Shown: one piece after another, positions 34,878 through 43,699 of the stretch | How the letters are laid out: the number at the start of each line of letters is the position of its first letter | How positions within the stretch are numbered: the first letter of the stretch is position 1 | Made by a program: the position numbers and the translations under genes | Notes under the pieces: generated by a model | The model's input: only the letters and a program-made list of their open reading frames with translations | Told to the model about the DNA's origin: nothing | Database searches by the model: none | Assembly (NCBI GenBank): GCA_913056455.1 | Contig: CAJXMJ010000002.1 | Location: 310,001-374,000 of the forward strand | Reading direction: 5' to 3' | From: an uncultured Fodinibius sp. | Lineage (GTDB): Bacteria > Bacteroidota > Rhodothermia > Balneolales > Balneolaceae | DNA: 64,000 bases

Positions 34878-35522
34878 ATGTTATCAACAATTAAAAACTA
34901 TCTAGCACGACAAGCGCGAAATCCCTTTGGGTGGTTTGGGCGAATTGTAGCTCCGCTGGTTTTTAATCACGAAAACCAACACATGGAGGATTTTGGCCTA
35001 GAACGTATGGACCCTCAAAAGGACGATTATATCTTGGAAATTGGCTTTGGTCATGGCCGGCTTCTCTCCAAGCTGGTTCAACAAGTTACGGAGGGCAAGG
35101 TACATGGCATTGATATTTCCGAGCAAATGGTCAAGGTGACGACCAATCGAAACAAGGATTGTGTTGATAATGGGAAACTTGCCCTCAAACAAGCCTCCAT
35201 TGCAGATATTCCCTATCCCGAGGGCAAATTTGACAAAGTGTTTACCTGTAATACGATCTACTTCTGGCCTGATCCGAAAGAAAATATTAAGGAAGTAAAA
35301 CGAGTCTTAAAACCGGGTGGAAAACTCCTCTGCGCTTTCAGAGATAAAGATCTCATGCAGAGCAAAAGTTCGGCCGTGACTGAAAATAGAGAAATATTTC
35401 AGAACCTGTACCCTCCTGAAGAAGTAAAACAACTATTCCAGGAAGCAGGTTTTAAGAAGGCACAAATACATGCGAAAATAGCAAATTCCGAAACAACTTT
35501 TTTAGCTGTAGGGACCCGATAG
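34878..35522 (+). CDS. Class I SAM-dependent methyltransferase
   Basis: 214 residues with the Methyltransf_11 fold. SAM-binding motif I is ILEIGFGHGRLLSKL (about 53-67), the acidic motif II is HGIDISEQMV, motif III-like CNTIYFWPDPKENIKEVKR, and VLKPGGKLLCAF follows. It lacks the three conserved cysteines of ArsM, so it is not an arsenite methyltransferase by this test. The ubiquinone/lipid-type small-molecule methyltransferases are the closest resemblance. Starts 42 bp after the desaturase gene; likely the last gene of the operon. Confidence 0.88.
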   Translation: MLSTIKNYLARQARNPFGWFGRIVAPLVFNHENQHMEDFGLERMDPQKDDYILEIGFGHGRLLSKLVQQVTEGKVHGIDISEQMVKVTTNRNKDCVDNGKLALKQASIADIPYPEGKFDKVFTCNTIYFWPDPKENIKEVKRVLKPGGKLLCAFRDKDLMQSKSSAVTENREIFQNLYPPEEVKQLFQEAGFKKAQIHAKIANSETTFLAVGTR

Positions 35523-35585
35523 AAAATATTTCTTTTGCTAAAAACTTAACTCCTCTACTTTCGAAAAATTTTCAAAGAAGCTTAC

Positions 35586-35604
35586 GGGATGCACTCTGCA
35601 TCCC
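35586..35604. repeat. Short perfect hairpin in the DUF5686 upstream region
   Basis: GGGATGCA-CTC-TGCATCCC, an 8-bp perfect inverted repeat with a 3-nt loop, 64 bp after the methyltransferase stop and 62 bp before the DUF5686 start. No T run follows on either strand. It could be a transcript-end hairpin or a protein site. Confidence 0.6.
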
Positions 35605-35665
35605 ATAACAAAAAGCAGTAATATCAGTACAATGCTGTTGTTGCTTTCAAATCAAAAACAGATCC

Positions 35666-38059
35666 ATGTCTAGAATCCAAAAATTCTTACCTGTACTTTT
35701 TTTGCTGCTGTTTATTTGCTCATCCGCATACGCACAAAAAATAATCAGCGGAACCGTCATTGATGCCCAAACACAGGAAACACTGCCCGCTGCCAATATC
35801 TTAATCAAAGACACCTATCAGGGTACTATCACCAACAGCACTGGCAATTTTTCGTTGACGATACCCGATTCGCTGCTGCCGGCCACGCTTCTTATTCGTT
35901 ATATCGGGTATGAGACTCAAAAACTGGCAATAGGCCGGAACTCATCCGCAAAGCATAATATCTCTCTGAAACCATCCGTAACCCAAATGCAGGAAATTGT
36001 AGTTACGGATGAGGATCCCGGAATGCGAATTATGCGCGAAGTTATCAAACGAAAACAACAATGGCGTAAGCAGCTCGAAACCTATCGCGCAGAAGCATAC
36101 ACCCGGCAAACACTATCAAACGACACGGCCATTGTATCTATTACGGAATCAGTTTCGGAAGTTTTCTGGGACAAACAGCGGGGCCACCGCGAGGTACAAA
36201 AATCCAAGCGACAGACTGCTAACATCGAGGCTGCAAGTAACTTTGCGGGAGTAAGCTATCTGCCTAATTTTTATGATGACAACATCCAAATTGCTGAGTT
36301 TAATATGGTCGGCATTACTCATCCCGATGCTTTGGATTACTACGATTTTAAGCTGGCAGACCAGACCTCTCTGGATAATGAAACTGTGTATGAAATTGAA
36401 CTAACGCCCGACCGAAAACTTCAGCCTCTATTTGTAGGAACCGCCTATGTACTGGCGGATGAATATGCCCTTATTGAAGTAAACCTAACCCCAAATGATG
36501 TGGTCACATTTCCACCCCCCATAAAGTCATTCAATACTAATTACGAACAACAGTTCAACAACTTCGGACAGGATTTTTGGTTACCCGTGGATGTACGTAT
36601 TGGTGGAGATATCAAAATAAAAATGGTGGGCCTGGACTTTCCGATGATCAAATTCAAGCAGCTTTCCCGCATCACCAATTACGAGGTCAACACCTCGCTG
36701 CCCGATACTATATACGAAAACGAGGACCGATTTAGCGTTGACAGTACTACCGTTCAATCTGACTCACTGATTGCGCAACAGATTAATACCGTTCCGTTAT
36801 CATCCGAGGAAGAGCTGGCTTATTCCACCCTTGATAGCACTGCCACCCTTGAAAAAGCGTTTAAACCCAGCGGTTTTTTAGCAAATCTTTTAGATGACGA
36901 AGAGGATGGTAACGAATCAAACTCCGGATTTCTGAGCTTTCTGGATGAAGTGCCCGGAAATATTGCCCCAGATGCGAGGTACAATCGCGTAGATCAGGCG
37001 TTTTTAGGATTACGCTATAACATTGATGCTACCGACCGGCTCAAGATTCGGGGACAGGGTGGTTACAGTACCGGCTACCGCGAGTGGAGTTATGGCGGTG
37101 GACTCACTATAGATTGGCTTCAGCAGAATTGGGGATTCGCGACACTTGGTGGCGATTATCGCGCTGGCACCAAAACCCGGTACAATTCTCAAATCTACAG
37201 TCCATATTATACTATCATTCCCAACCTGCTGGGACACCAAGGCTATTTTGACTACTACCGGGCAGAAGGATTTCGCCTTTTTTCAGGTTGGAATTTGCCA
37301 CATAGCCTCTCTCTCGAATTTGGATATAATCATGAGCACCAGACATCACTGCCCACAACTACCGCTTATGATATTTTGGGTAGCTCTAACTTTCTTGCTA
37401 ATCCAGCAATCCCTGAAGGAACCCTTAGCTCTATTGATATTACCACTGGATATAATATCGATGAAGGCTATAATTTTGGTGTAACAGCACAGAAAAAAGT
37501 GCAATTTACTATCGAGCATTCTTCGGATGCGCTTGGCAGTGACTATGAATTTACTCGCTATGCGGGATTTATATCATGGTCATTTCCAACATTTTATCAA
37601 CGACGGTTTTTATCCAATACGCTCGACTTCAACATTACGGGTGGGACCTACAGCGGAGATCTGCCACCCCAAAAGTGGGGAATTATTGATGGCACCATTG
37701 GCTCTACCGCTCCATATGGAGTAATGAAAACAATCCGAAATCGCCCCTATCAAGGACAGCAGTACCTGTCCATTAATGTCGAACATAACTTTCGTACCAT
37801 CCCCTTTGAACTGTTGGGATTACGACCATTGGTAAATAATAACATTGGTTTCATCGTCTTTGCCGGCGCAGCTAAAACATGGCTTCATAATGATAATTTC
37901 TTATCTCAATCGGGATTCCAACCAAGACAAACTAATGGCACTCACTGGGAGGTTGGAGCATCACTCAATGGGATATTAGGATTAATTCGTTTGGACCTGG
38001 CTACTCGCATAGACCAGCCCGCCATCCTCGTCAACATCAGCTTAGCACGCCTATTTTAG
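35666..38059 (+). CDS. DUF5686 outer-membrane protein with carboxypeptidase-regulatory-like domain
   Basis: 797 residues. Signal peptide ending SAYAQK (about residue 24), a CarboxypepD_reg-like beta-sandwich (about 27-112: ISGTVIDAQTQETLPAANIL), a DUF5686 N-terminal part (about 115-340, with ITESVSEVFWDKQRG) and a C-terminal beta-barrel (about 440-797) ending ILVNISLARLF. This architecture is common in Bacteroidota; the function is not established, though surface or outer-membrane assembly roles are suspected. Monocistronic; a separate lipoprotein gene follows after 88 bp. Confidence 0.88.
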   Translation: MSRIQKFLPVLFLLLFICSSAYAQKIISGTVIDAQTQETLPAANILIKDTYQGTITNSTGNFSLTIPDSLLPATLLIRYIGYETQKLAIGRNSSAKHNISLKPSVTQMQEIVVTDEDPGMRIMREVIKRKQQWRKQLETYRAEAYTRQTLSNDTAIVSITESVSEVFWDKQRGHREVQKSKRQTANIEAASNFAGVSYLPNFYDDNIQIAEFNMVGITHPDALDYYDFKLADQTSLDNETVYEIELTPDRKLQPLFVGTAYVLADEYALIEVNLTPNDVVTFPPPIKSFNTNYEQQFNNFGQDFWLPVDVRIGGDIKIKMVGLDFPMIKFKQLSRITNYEVNTSLPDTIYENEDRFSVDSTTVQSDSLIAQQINTVPLSSEEELAYSTLDSTATLEKAFKPSGFLANLLDDEEDGNESNSGFLSFLDEVPGNIAPDARYNRVDQAFLGLRYNIDATDRLKIRGQGGYSTGYREWSYGGGLTIDWLQQNWGFATLGGDYRAGTKTRYNSQIYSPYYTIIPNLLGHQGYFDYYRAEGFRLFSGWNLPHSLSLEFGYNHEHQTSLPTTTAYDILGSSNFLANPAIPEGTLSSIDITTGYNIDEGYNFGVTAQKKVQFTIEHSSDALGSDYEFTRYAGFISWSFPTFYQRRFLSNTLDFNITGGTYSGDLPPQKWGIIDGTIGSTAPYGVMKTIRNRPYQGQQYLSINVEHNFRTIPFELLGLRPLVNNNIGFIVFAGAAKTWLHNDNFLSQSGFQPRQTNGTHWEVGASLNGILGLIRLDLATRIDQPAILVNISLARLF

Positions 38060-38147
38060 ATACTCCGATAAATCGGAATAGGGTTCCACCTTTTATCTTT
38101 TTTTTATATACTTAGACTCATTTTAAATAGTGAACTTATCTGTCCAA

Positions 38148-38675
38148 ATGATGTTCGATAGAAAAAGCTCGGCAAAAATCCTATACTCAGCATTAACCGT
38201 TATTCTCTGCGCCCTTGTAATGCTCCAATGCACAACCGAAAAAACCGATAATAATGGGTCAGCATCCCAGCAAGAGCTTAAAAAAGCAAAGGAAAATACG
38301 CCAGAACTGGCAGTTGCAATGGGACAATTGCAAACTTATCACCATAAATTTGCTTTAGCAGTTGAAGCAAAGAATTATCAATTAGCTAATTTTTATTTAC
38401 ATGAAGTCGAAGCTGCTGCTGATGGTATTAAAGAAAATATTCCCTCATACGAAGGTTATGACATCAGAAAATTCATGAAGATAATGTTTGATTCTGATGT
38501 GGAGCCATTAGAAACTGCATTAGCTAATAAAAACTGGGATAAGGTTAGGCAAAAAACGATAGACCTTACCAACTCCTGTAACTCGTGTCATAATGCAACG
38601 GCTCACGGATTTGTGAAAATCACTCCCGGCTTTGATAATAATCCCTTCAATCAGGATTTTTCAGTTTCAGAATAA
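38148..38675 (+). CDS. Lipoprotein with a CxxCH haem-binding motif
   Basis: 175 residues from ATG 38148 (GTG at 38130 is an alternative). Signal with a probable lipidation Cys in LVMLQC (about 29). The mature part is helical and ends with SCNSCHNATAHGFVKITPG, giving one c-type haem site (CNSCH) near the C-terminus, as in cytochrome c' and the four-helix monohaem family. Extracytoplasmic electron carrier or gas-binding protein is likely. No partner oxidoreductase is adjacent. Confidence 0.75.
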   Translation: MMFDRKSSAKILYSALTVILCALVMLQCTTEKTDNNGSASQQELKKAKENTPELAVAMGQLQTYHHKFALAVEAKNYQLANFYLHEVEAAADGIKENIPSYEGYDIRKFMKIMFDSDVEPLETALANKNWDKVRQKTIDLTNSCNSCHNATAHGFVKITPGFDNNPFNQDFSVSE

Positions 38676-38737
38676 TTTTTAAGAGGCAGAAAGGTATTAA
38701 ATGGGGACTATCTTATCATTTCGGCGGAAAGGCGCTC

Positions 38738-39016
38738 CTAGCTTTTTAGCTTATTCTTTCCGCGGGATAATAAACCGATAGTGACGGCAAAAAGGGCTGA
38801 TCCCAGTATAGACCAAATAATAGGAAAGGTTTCGCCACCAACCTCAATAGGCAAAATATAGGTGAGTCCCATTTCTGCAGCCAGCCACTTGCCAATCAAA
38901 GCACCAATAAAGCCTACAACAGTAGAAATAAGGCATCCTCCCAGTGAATAGCCCGCAATACTTTGACCAATAGCTCCACAGATAGCGGCAATCACGAGAA
39001 GTAATAGAAAACTCAT
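38738..39016 (-). CDS. GlsB/YeaQ/YmgE-family small membrane protein
   Basis: 92 residues with three membrane helices rich in glycine (ICGAIGQSIAGYSLGGCLIS, VVGFIGALIGKWLA, ILGSALFAVTIGLLSRGKNK), the pattern of the transglycosylase-associated (YeaQ/YmgE) stress family. Function in the family is not well defined. It lies 15 bp after the iron-transporter ATPase gene on the same strand, so it is probably the last gene of that operon, an unusual companion. Confidence 0.85.
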   Translation of the reverse strand: MSFLLLLVIAAICGAIGQSIAGYSLGGCLISTVVGFIGALIGKWLAAEMGLTYILPIEVGGETFPIIWSILGSALFAVTIGLLSRGKNKLKS

Positions 39017-39030
39017 ATAATCAAATTTGT

Positions 39031-40080
39031 TTAGTCGGATTCATCCAAAATTACCGCTGATTCAAGCGGCTTAATAACCACGGCGTCATTCGGCTCAAAA
39101 AGCACTCGATTATCAGTATGCACCAGGTATTTCTGCTCCCCCAGCTGCACATGATAGGTAATATCATGCCCCTTGAACTCTCGACCCAATACGGTACCCA
39201 CGTTCTCCGGCTTTTGATCAGTGGGCTTTTCCAACGTTAAATGCTCGGGCCGTATAGAACAAAGCACACGTCCGCAGGCATTACAATTCAGGTTCATTGG
39301 CCCAAGCTTGGTAGCCACTTGTGATCCCCCGTCAGCATCCGCGTGGAATAAATTTGTGCGGCCCAGGAACTGCGCAACAAACTTAGTCTTGGGATTGTAG
39401 TAGACCTCTTCGGGCGTACCAATCTGCTCAATTTTTCCGTCATTCATCACTGCAATACGGTCTGCAAATGAAAGAGCCTCCTCCTGATCATGAGTTACAA
39501 GCAGGGCACTCATACCTGCCTTCTTAAGAACTTCGCGTACCTCTTTCCGCATAGAATCGCGTAACATTGCGTCTAGGTTGGAGAACGGCTCATCCAGCAG
39601 TACCAGTTTTGGCTTAGGGGCTATAGCTCGTGCCAACGCAACTCGCTGTTGTTGTCCCCCTGAAAGCTCACTGGGATTGCGATCTTTATAATCGCCCATC
39701 CCCGTCCGGCATAATACCTCTTCGGCATAAACAAGACGCTTGTGTTTTGGGATATCAGTGAGCCCGAATGCTACATTTTCAAGTACCGAAAGATGAGGGA
39801 ACAGGGCATAGTCCTGAAACACAAATCCAATACCTCGATCCTGAGGAGCCACATGAGTCTGGGGAGACTCCAATAACTTTCCATCCAAATAAACTTCGCC
39901 TTCATCAGCGTGCTCAAATCCTGAAATAAGTCGGAGGCACGTTGTTTTACCACATCCGCTCGGCCCCAGCAGGGCAAATATTTCATGCTCTTTGACTTCA
40001 AAATCCAGTCTGTCTACAACCGGACCGTTTTCGTCAAAAGATTTTGTTAAATTTTTAACAGTAAGTAAATCATTCATCAT
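39031..40080 (-). CDS. FbpC-type iron(III) ABC transporter ATPase
   Basis: 349 residues. Walker A ALLGPSGCGKTTCL (about 37-50), Q-loop FVFQDYALFPHL, ABC signature ELSGGQQQRVALARAI, Walker B LVLLDEPFSNLD and the His switch LVTHDQEEA. A C-terminal TOBE-like region (about 245-349) contains LCSIRPEHLTLE. Walker and length fit the ferric-ion (FbpC/PotA-like) subfamily. Powers the permease encoded just upstream; the ATG overlaps that gene's stop (ATGA). A substrate-binding protein is not in this cluster. Confidence 0.9.
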   Translation of the reverse strand: MMNDLLTVKNLTKSFDENGPVVDRLDFEVKEHEIFALLGPSGCGKTTCLRLISGFEHADEGEVYLDGKLLESPQTHVAPQDRGIGFVFQDYALFPHLSVLENVAFGLTDIPKHKRLVYAEEVLCRTGMGDYKDRNPSELSGGQQQRVALARAIAPKPKLVLLDEPFSNLDAMLRDSMRKEVREVLKKAGMSALLVTHDQEEALSFADRIAVMNDGKIEQIGTPEEVYYNPKTKFVAQFLGRTNLFHADADGGSQVATKLGPMNLNCNACGRVLCSIRPEHLTLEKPTDQKPENVGTVLGREFKGHDITYHVQLGEQKYLVHTDNRVLFEPNDAVVIKPLESAVILDESD

Positions 40081-41603
40081 CTCTTCAACTCCTTAGAGAA
40101 TAAAAACCCCACAAATAGGGAGGAAAATAACAAAATTAACAGTGCAAAGGGAGCTGCTTCTGCAAACATTGCTTCTCCCGTATATGACCATACATTCAAC
40201 GCCAAGGTATCAAATCCTATAGGCGATAATAAGAACGTTATTGATAACTCTTTCATTGCAGATAAAAAAACCAAGGATGCCGATGCAATAATTCCACCCC
40301 GTAACAGTGGCAAGGTCACTTTTAAAAAAGATTTTATAGATGAATACCCCAATGACTGCGCGGCCTCCTCAAGGTCTTCAGGAGCCTGATATAACGCACT
40401 TCGTACGGGCCCAATTCCTTCTGCCAAAAAATGCAGCGAATACGCAATTACCAATAATAGTAACGACTGATACAATACGGTAGAAACCTGCAAGGAGAAA
40501 AAGACAAACGCCAATGCAAAAGCAAGCGGCGGGGTTGCGTATCCCAAATAAGCAACTCGCTCAATGGGATTACTTAACTTTGTCTTATACCGAACTCCAA
40601 TATAAGCAAGGGGCAACGCCATCAAGGTAGTCAAAACCGCAGCAGGGGCCGACGCCTGCACAGAGTTTAAAAAAGCCTCATATAAATTACCGGCCACGGA
40701 GGCAAAGGCTGTTTGATTTAGCCAAAAAACTATAGAGGACACTGGTAAAACGATAGCTACCAAAAATAAAATCCCCACAAAGGTATACGCAGGCACAGCC
40801 CACGGACCCAGTTCCAAGTAGTTTTTAGCTTTAGAAACCCCCCGTCCCAGACGATGAAATATTGCTTTTTTAAGCATTTTATATTCTAACACTAATGCAC
40901 CGGTTGTTAGTGCTAACAACATAAGCGCCAGCCAGGCCGCGTAAATACGATCATAGGCGGCAATATATTGCAAGTAAAGAGCATAGCTAAACGTTTCAAA
41001 TCGCATCAGCGAAACCGTCCCGAAATCACCAATTACATGCAGGCTTACCAGCAGCGAACCCGCCAGAAGGGCCGGCCTGAGTTGGGGTAATATTACTTTA
41101 AAAAATGTTGATTTAGCATCATGCCCCAGTGAACGAGAAACCTCCTCAATAGATCGATCCATACCGGAAAGCGCTGTACGTATATTCAAATACAGGTAGG
41201 GAAATGTACAGAGCGTTAATACAATGAGTGATCCCGAAAATCCATTAATGCGCGGTATTGTCCATCCAAACCAAGCCTGAAAAGTACCGTTGTATCCCCC
41301 CAGCCCCAACAATGCATAAGCCATGACATAACCGGGAATAGCAAGGGGTAACACTCCCAATATGGTAATAAATTTTCGGGCTTTTATTTTAACCCTTACC
41401 GACAAGTAGGCTAACGGCAAAGCGATCAGGATGTCTAACAATAACACCCCGCATGTCAATAACAGGGTATTGCCAAGCAGATATAAATTACGTACCCGGA
41501 AAACAACATTGTTCAGCATCTCCGGTGACGCATCAAAAGCTCTTATCAATAAATAAACAAGAGGTAATAAAACCCCTGTTGCAATAACTCCCGCAATAAG
41601 CAA
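40077..41603 (-). CDS. FbpB-type iron ABC transporter permease, start uncertain
   Basis: 508 residues from TTG 41603, with about 12 membrane helices and two EAA loops (EEVSRSLGHDAKSTFFKVIL, then EEAAQSLGYSSIKSFLKVTL), the duplicated layout of ferric-iron permeases. No ATG/GTG/TTG lies in frame upstream of 41603 before the TGA at about 41689, but the frame continues with a plausible hydrophilic N-terminus. An AAGGA ribosome-binding site sits 8 nt before an ATT codon at 41648, which may be the real start and would add 15 residues. Transcribed from a promoter that overlaps a DtxR-like palindrome. Confidence 0.85.
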   Translation of the reverse strand: MLIAGVIATGVLLPLVYLLIRAFDASPEMLNNVVFRVRNLYLLGNTLLLTCGVLLLDILIALPLAYLSVRVKIKARKFITILGVLPLAIPGYVMAYALLGLGGYNGTFQAWFGWTIPRINGFSGSLIVLTLCTFPYLYLNIRTALSGMDRSIEEVSRSLGHDAKSTFFKVILPQLRPALLAGSLLVSLHVIGDFGTVSLMRFETFSYALYLQYIAAYDRIYAAWLALMLLALTTGALVLEYKMLKKAIFHRLGRGVSKAKNYLELGPWAVPAYTFVGILFLVAIVLPVSSIVFWLNQTAFASVAGNLYEAFLNSVQASAPAAVLTTLMALPLAYIGVRYKTKLSNPIERVAYLGYATPPLAFALAFVFFSLQVSTVLYQSLLLLVIAYSLHFLAEGIGPVRSALYQAPEDLEEAAQSLGYSSIKSFLKVTLPLLRGGIIASASLVFLSAMKELSITFLLSPIGFDTLALNVWSYTGEAMFAEAAPFALLILLFSSLFVGFLFSKELKR

Positions 41604-41677
41604 AAGGTACCAAGGGGGAGATTTACTATTTGTTTTTGTGCCTATAATAGCGCTTATCCTTCTCTGAGAAGTGAAAA

Positions 41678-41716
41678 ATTTAGATCAAATCTAAATAGAA
41701 ACATCCTTGATAGCAA
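41678..41716 (-). promoter_or_regulatory. Iron-transporter promoter overlapped by a DtxR/MntR-like palindrome
   Basis: The palindrome ATTTAGATCAAATCTAAAT (41678-41696) has perfect 8-bp arms and a 3-bp centre, the size and form of DtxR/MntR-family metal boxes. On the minus strand TTG (41716-41714), 20 nt, TAGATTTG (41693-41686) is an exact match to the Bacteroidota -33/-7 pattern, and the -7 element lies inside the palindrome. A metal-bound repressor there would shut the transporter off. Confidence 0.72.
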
Positions 41717-41879
41717 CCTTTAACCTTAAATTATTACGCCTTTCTAACCCCCAATGACAATTCGAAAAAACTTAAAATGATCTTTTTATTTAATTAGTTT
41801 TGTACCAATCCTTTTTTTAAGTAAAATTAAGATTGAAAGCGCTAAAAAATCATCCCAATACATTAACAATACAAGGCTT

Positions 41880-42419
41880 ATGAAACGAGTAGTTATTTTC
41901 CTCATAACTTCGGCAATGGCAATCAGTATGTTACAGGGCTGCGGTCCAAGTGAAGAAGAAATTCAACAGAGAGAACAAGCCCGGCAGGATTCATTGGAAC
42001 GAGTTAAACAGCAGCGTCTTGAACAACAACGACAAGATAGTATTGAGCAAGCCCGACAAGATAGTATTGAGGCTGCCAAAAGAGAAAGACAACGTAACAG
42101 AATAGAATATAATAGCAACGGACCTTTTGCTGTTCAGGTTGAGGCATGGCGCTCAAAAGAAAAAGCTGAAACACAAATTCAAAAATGGGTCGATCGAGGC
42201 TACGAAAATGCTTACGTCGTAAAGATGGGTAACGAAGAGACCGGTGATATTTGGTTCCGCGTACGCTTAGGACGTGTTGACTCTAAAGATATGGCCGAAA
42301 AACTGCAGAATAAGCTCATGCGAAACCATAATGAAAAATCCTGGATCTCAATGGCCAAAGATGAACAGGGAAAATCGTCTGAGACGGAAAAAAAGACTAC
42401 TGAGGAAAAGGAAGAATAA
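41880..42419 (+). CDS. SPOR-domain lipoprotein
   Basis: 179 residues. Lipoprotein signal ending MLQGC (Cys21), a charged coiled-coil-like repeat of RQDSIEQA/RQDSIEAA segments (about 28-75), then a SPOR domain (about 82-155; PFAVQVEAWRSKEKAE, YVVKMGNEETGDIWFRVRLG). SPOR domains bind denuded septal glycan, so the protein is probably a division-site or cell-wall-remodelling factor anchored in the outer membrane. A Lys/Glu-rich tail follows. Divergent from the iron-transporter operon and ended by a strong terminator. Confidence 0.9.
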   Translation: MKRVVIFLITSAMAISMLQGCGPSEEEIQQREQARQDSLERVKQQRLEQQRQDSIEQARQDSIEAAKRERQRNRIEYNSNGPFAVQVEAWRSKEKAETQIQKWVDRGYENAYVVKMGNEETGDIWFRVRLGRVDSKDMAEKLQNKLMRNHNEKSWISMAKDEQGKSSETEKKTTEEKEE

Positions 42420-42443
42420 CAAACCTATTGAGCATTTTGTATC

Positions 42444-42478
42444 AAAGCACCGCAGTTAATACTGCGGTGCTTTTTCTT
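42444..42478 (+). terminator. Intrinsic terminator of the SPOR gene
   Basis: Stem AAAGCACCGCAGT / ACTGCGGTGCTTT with a short TAAT-region loop and a following T-rich tract, 25 bp after the SPOR stop. Confidence 0.92.
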
Positions 42479-42516
42479 TTAATGCCGGCCAAATTACAGT
42501 TATAATCGAAACATTG

Positions 42517-43449
42517 ATGAAAAACAATTTATCCCAAATACCTACTGACCTTAATCAATTGGATAACTATCTGGATAGGCGGGAGTCAAAATGTGATTTA
42601 AAGGAAGGGGCAAAAGCCCAGATAATATGGGGGTCACAAGACCCGGGACAAACAGAATATGCTATTGTTTATCTTCATGGTTTCCGGGCTTCACATCCCG
42701 AAGGAGATCCCGTTCACAAAACTGTTGCTAAGACCTTTGGATACAATCTCTATTTAAGCCGAATGAAAGAGCATGGTATCAAAAGTGACTATCCGCTGTT
42801 ATATCTCACTGAGGAAAAAATGCTCCAATCTGCTCGCTTTGCTTTTGAAATAGGCAAACGTATCGGGAAAAAAGTAATTTTGATGGGGACCTCTACCGGT
42901 GGGTCGCTTGCTCTTTACCTGGCATCAAAACCGGAACATCAAAATAAGATTTCATCCCTCATTTTATATTCTCCTTTAATCAATTTTCATGGGATAAACG
43001 CAAAACTTTTAACGAGTAAACTAAGCCGTAATATTTTAAAAATCGTACCTGGTAAAAAACATCTCATTACAACAAAAAACACGACTTATGCAGAAGACAA
43101 AATTTGGAATAAGCGCTATGCCCTTGCAGGGGCACTGGAGCTGGGAGCTTTTGTTGATCATTATATGAGGCCTTCTCTTTTCCAAAAAGTATCACATCCT
43201 ACTTTTGTAGGCTACTATTACAAAAATAAAAATGAACAAGATACCGTCGTTTCCGTACCTGCCATTAAAAAAATGAGTCAAAACTTAAGTACTCGCACAA
43301 AGTCCCTCCATATTTCGAACTTTCCAGAGGCTAACAGCCACGTCATATGCAGTTCGCTTGTATCAAAATCCATTAATAGTGTTATCGATAACACCACAAC
43401 ATTTCTGAAAGGCCTTGACTCCCATAAAAATAGAGAAATATCGGGCTAA
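42517..43449 (+). CDS. Alpha/beta hydrolase, carboxylesterase-like
   Basis: 310 residues from ATG 42517 (TTG immediately before is in frame). Cytoplasmic. Oxyanion-side motif IVYLHGFRASHPEGDP, nucleophile Ser in LMGTSTGGSLALYLA (about 127-131), acid probably Asp in EQDTVVSVPAIKKM, His in EANSHVICSSLV. The fold and motifs are those of serine esterases/lipases; substrate unknown. Single gene; a strong terminator lies 112 bp past the stop. Confidence 0.82.
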   Translation: MKNNLSQIPTDLNQLDNYLDRRESKCDLKEGAKAQIIWGSQDPGQTEYAIVYLHGFRASHPEGDPVHKTVAKTFGYNLYLSRMKEHGIKSDYPLLYLTEEKMLQSARFAFEIGKRIGKKVILMGTSTGGSLALYLASKPEHQNKISSLILYSPLINFHGINAKLLTSKLSRNILKIVPGKKHLITTKNTTYAEDKIWNKRYALAGALELGAFVDHYMRPSLFQKVSHPTFVGYYYKNKNEQDTVVSVPAIKKMSQNLSTRTKSLHISNFPEANSHVICSSLVSKSINSVIDNTTTFLKGLDSHKNREISG

Positions 43450-43561
43450 AAGGTATCTACAGGCAGGTAGGAAACGTTTAATTTATTAAATATTTGTAGA
43501 AGATATTGAAATTACTGTATATTGAAATGCGCTCAAGTAGCGTCTCTCTTGATGAATAGTC

Positions 43562-43601
43562 AAGGCCTCACGACTGATACTCGTGAGGCCTTATTTTTTT
43601 T
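43562..43601 (+). terminator. Strong plus-strand intrinsic terminator
   Basis: 12-bp perfect stem AAGGCCTCACGA / TCGTGAGGCCTT, loop CTGATAC, then TATTTTTTTT. It may end the hydrolase mRNA, though its 112-nt distance from the stop is long enough for a separate short RNA. Confidence 0.93.
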
Positions 43602-43699
43602 GAATCATTTCTCTCTTCTTTCCGTAAGCCTTACGCAATACAAATATGATATTATATACCGGCTTATACCACTCCAGATAAATTTTTAGGCATTTGCTC

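Noticed and set aside
34878..35522. The methyltransferase as the missing ArsM
   Set aside because: It lacks the conserved ArsM cysteines and is in a different operon, separated from the arsenosugar cluster by two minus-strand genes.
38724..38763. Inverted repeat GCGGAAAG / CTTTCCGC spanning the end of the GlsB-like gene
   Set aside because: Arms are 24 bp apart with one inside the coding sequence and no T run; too weak to call a terminator.
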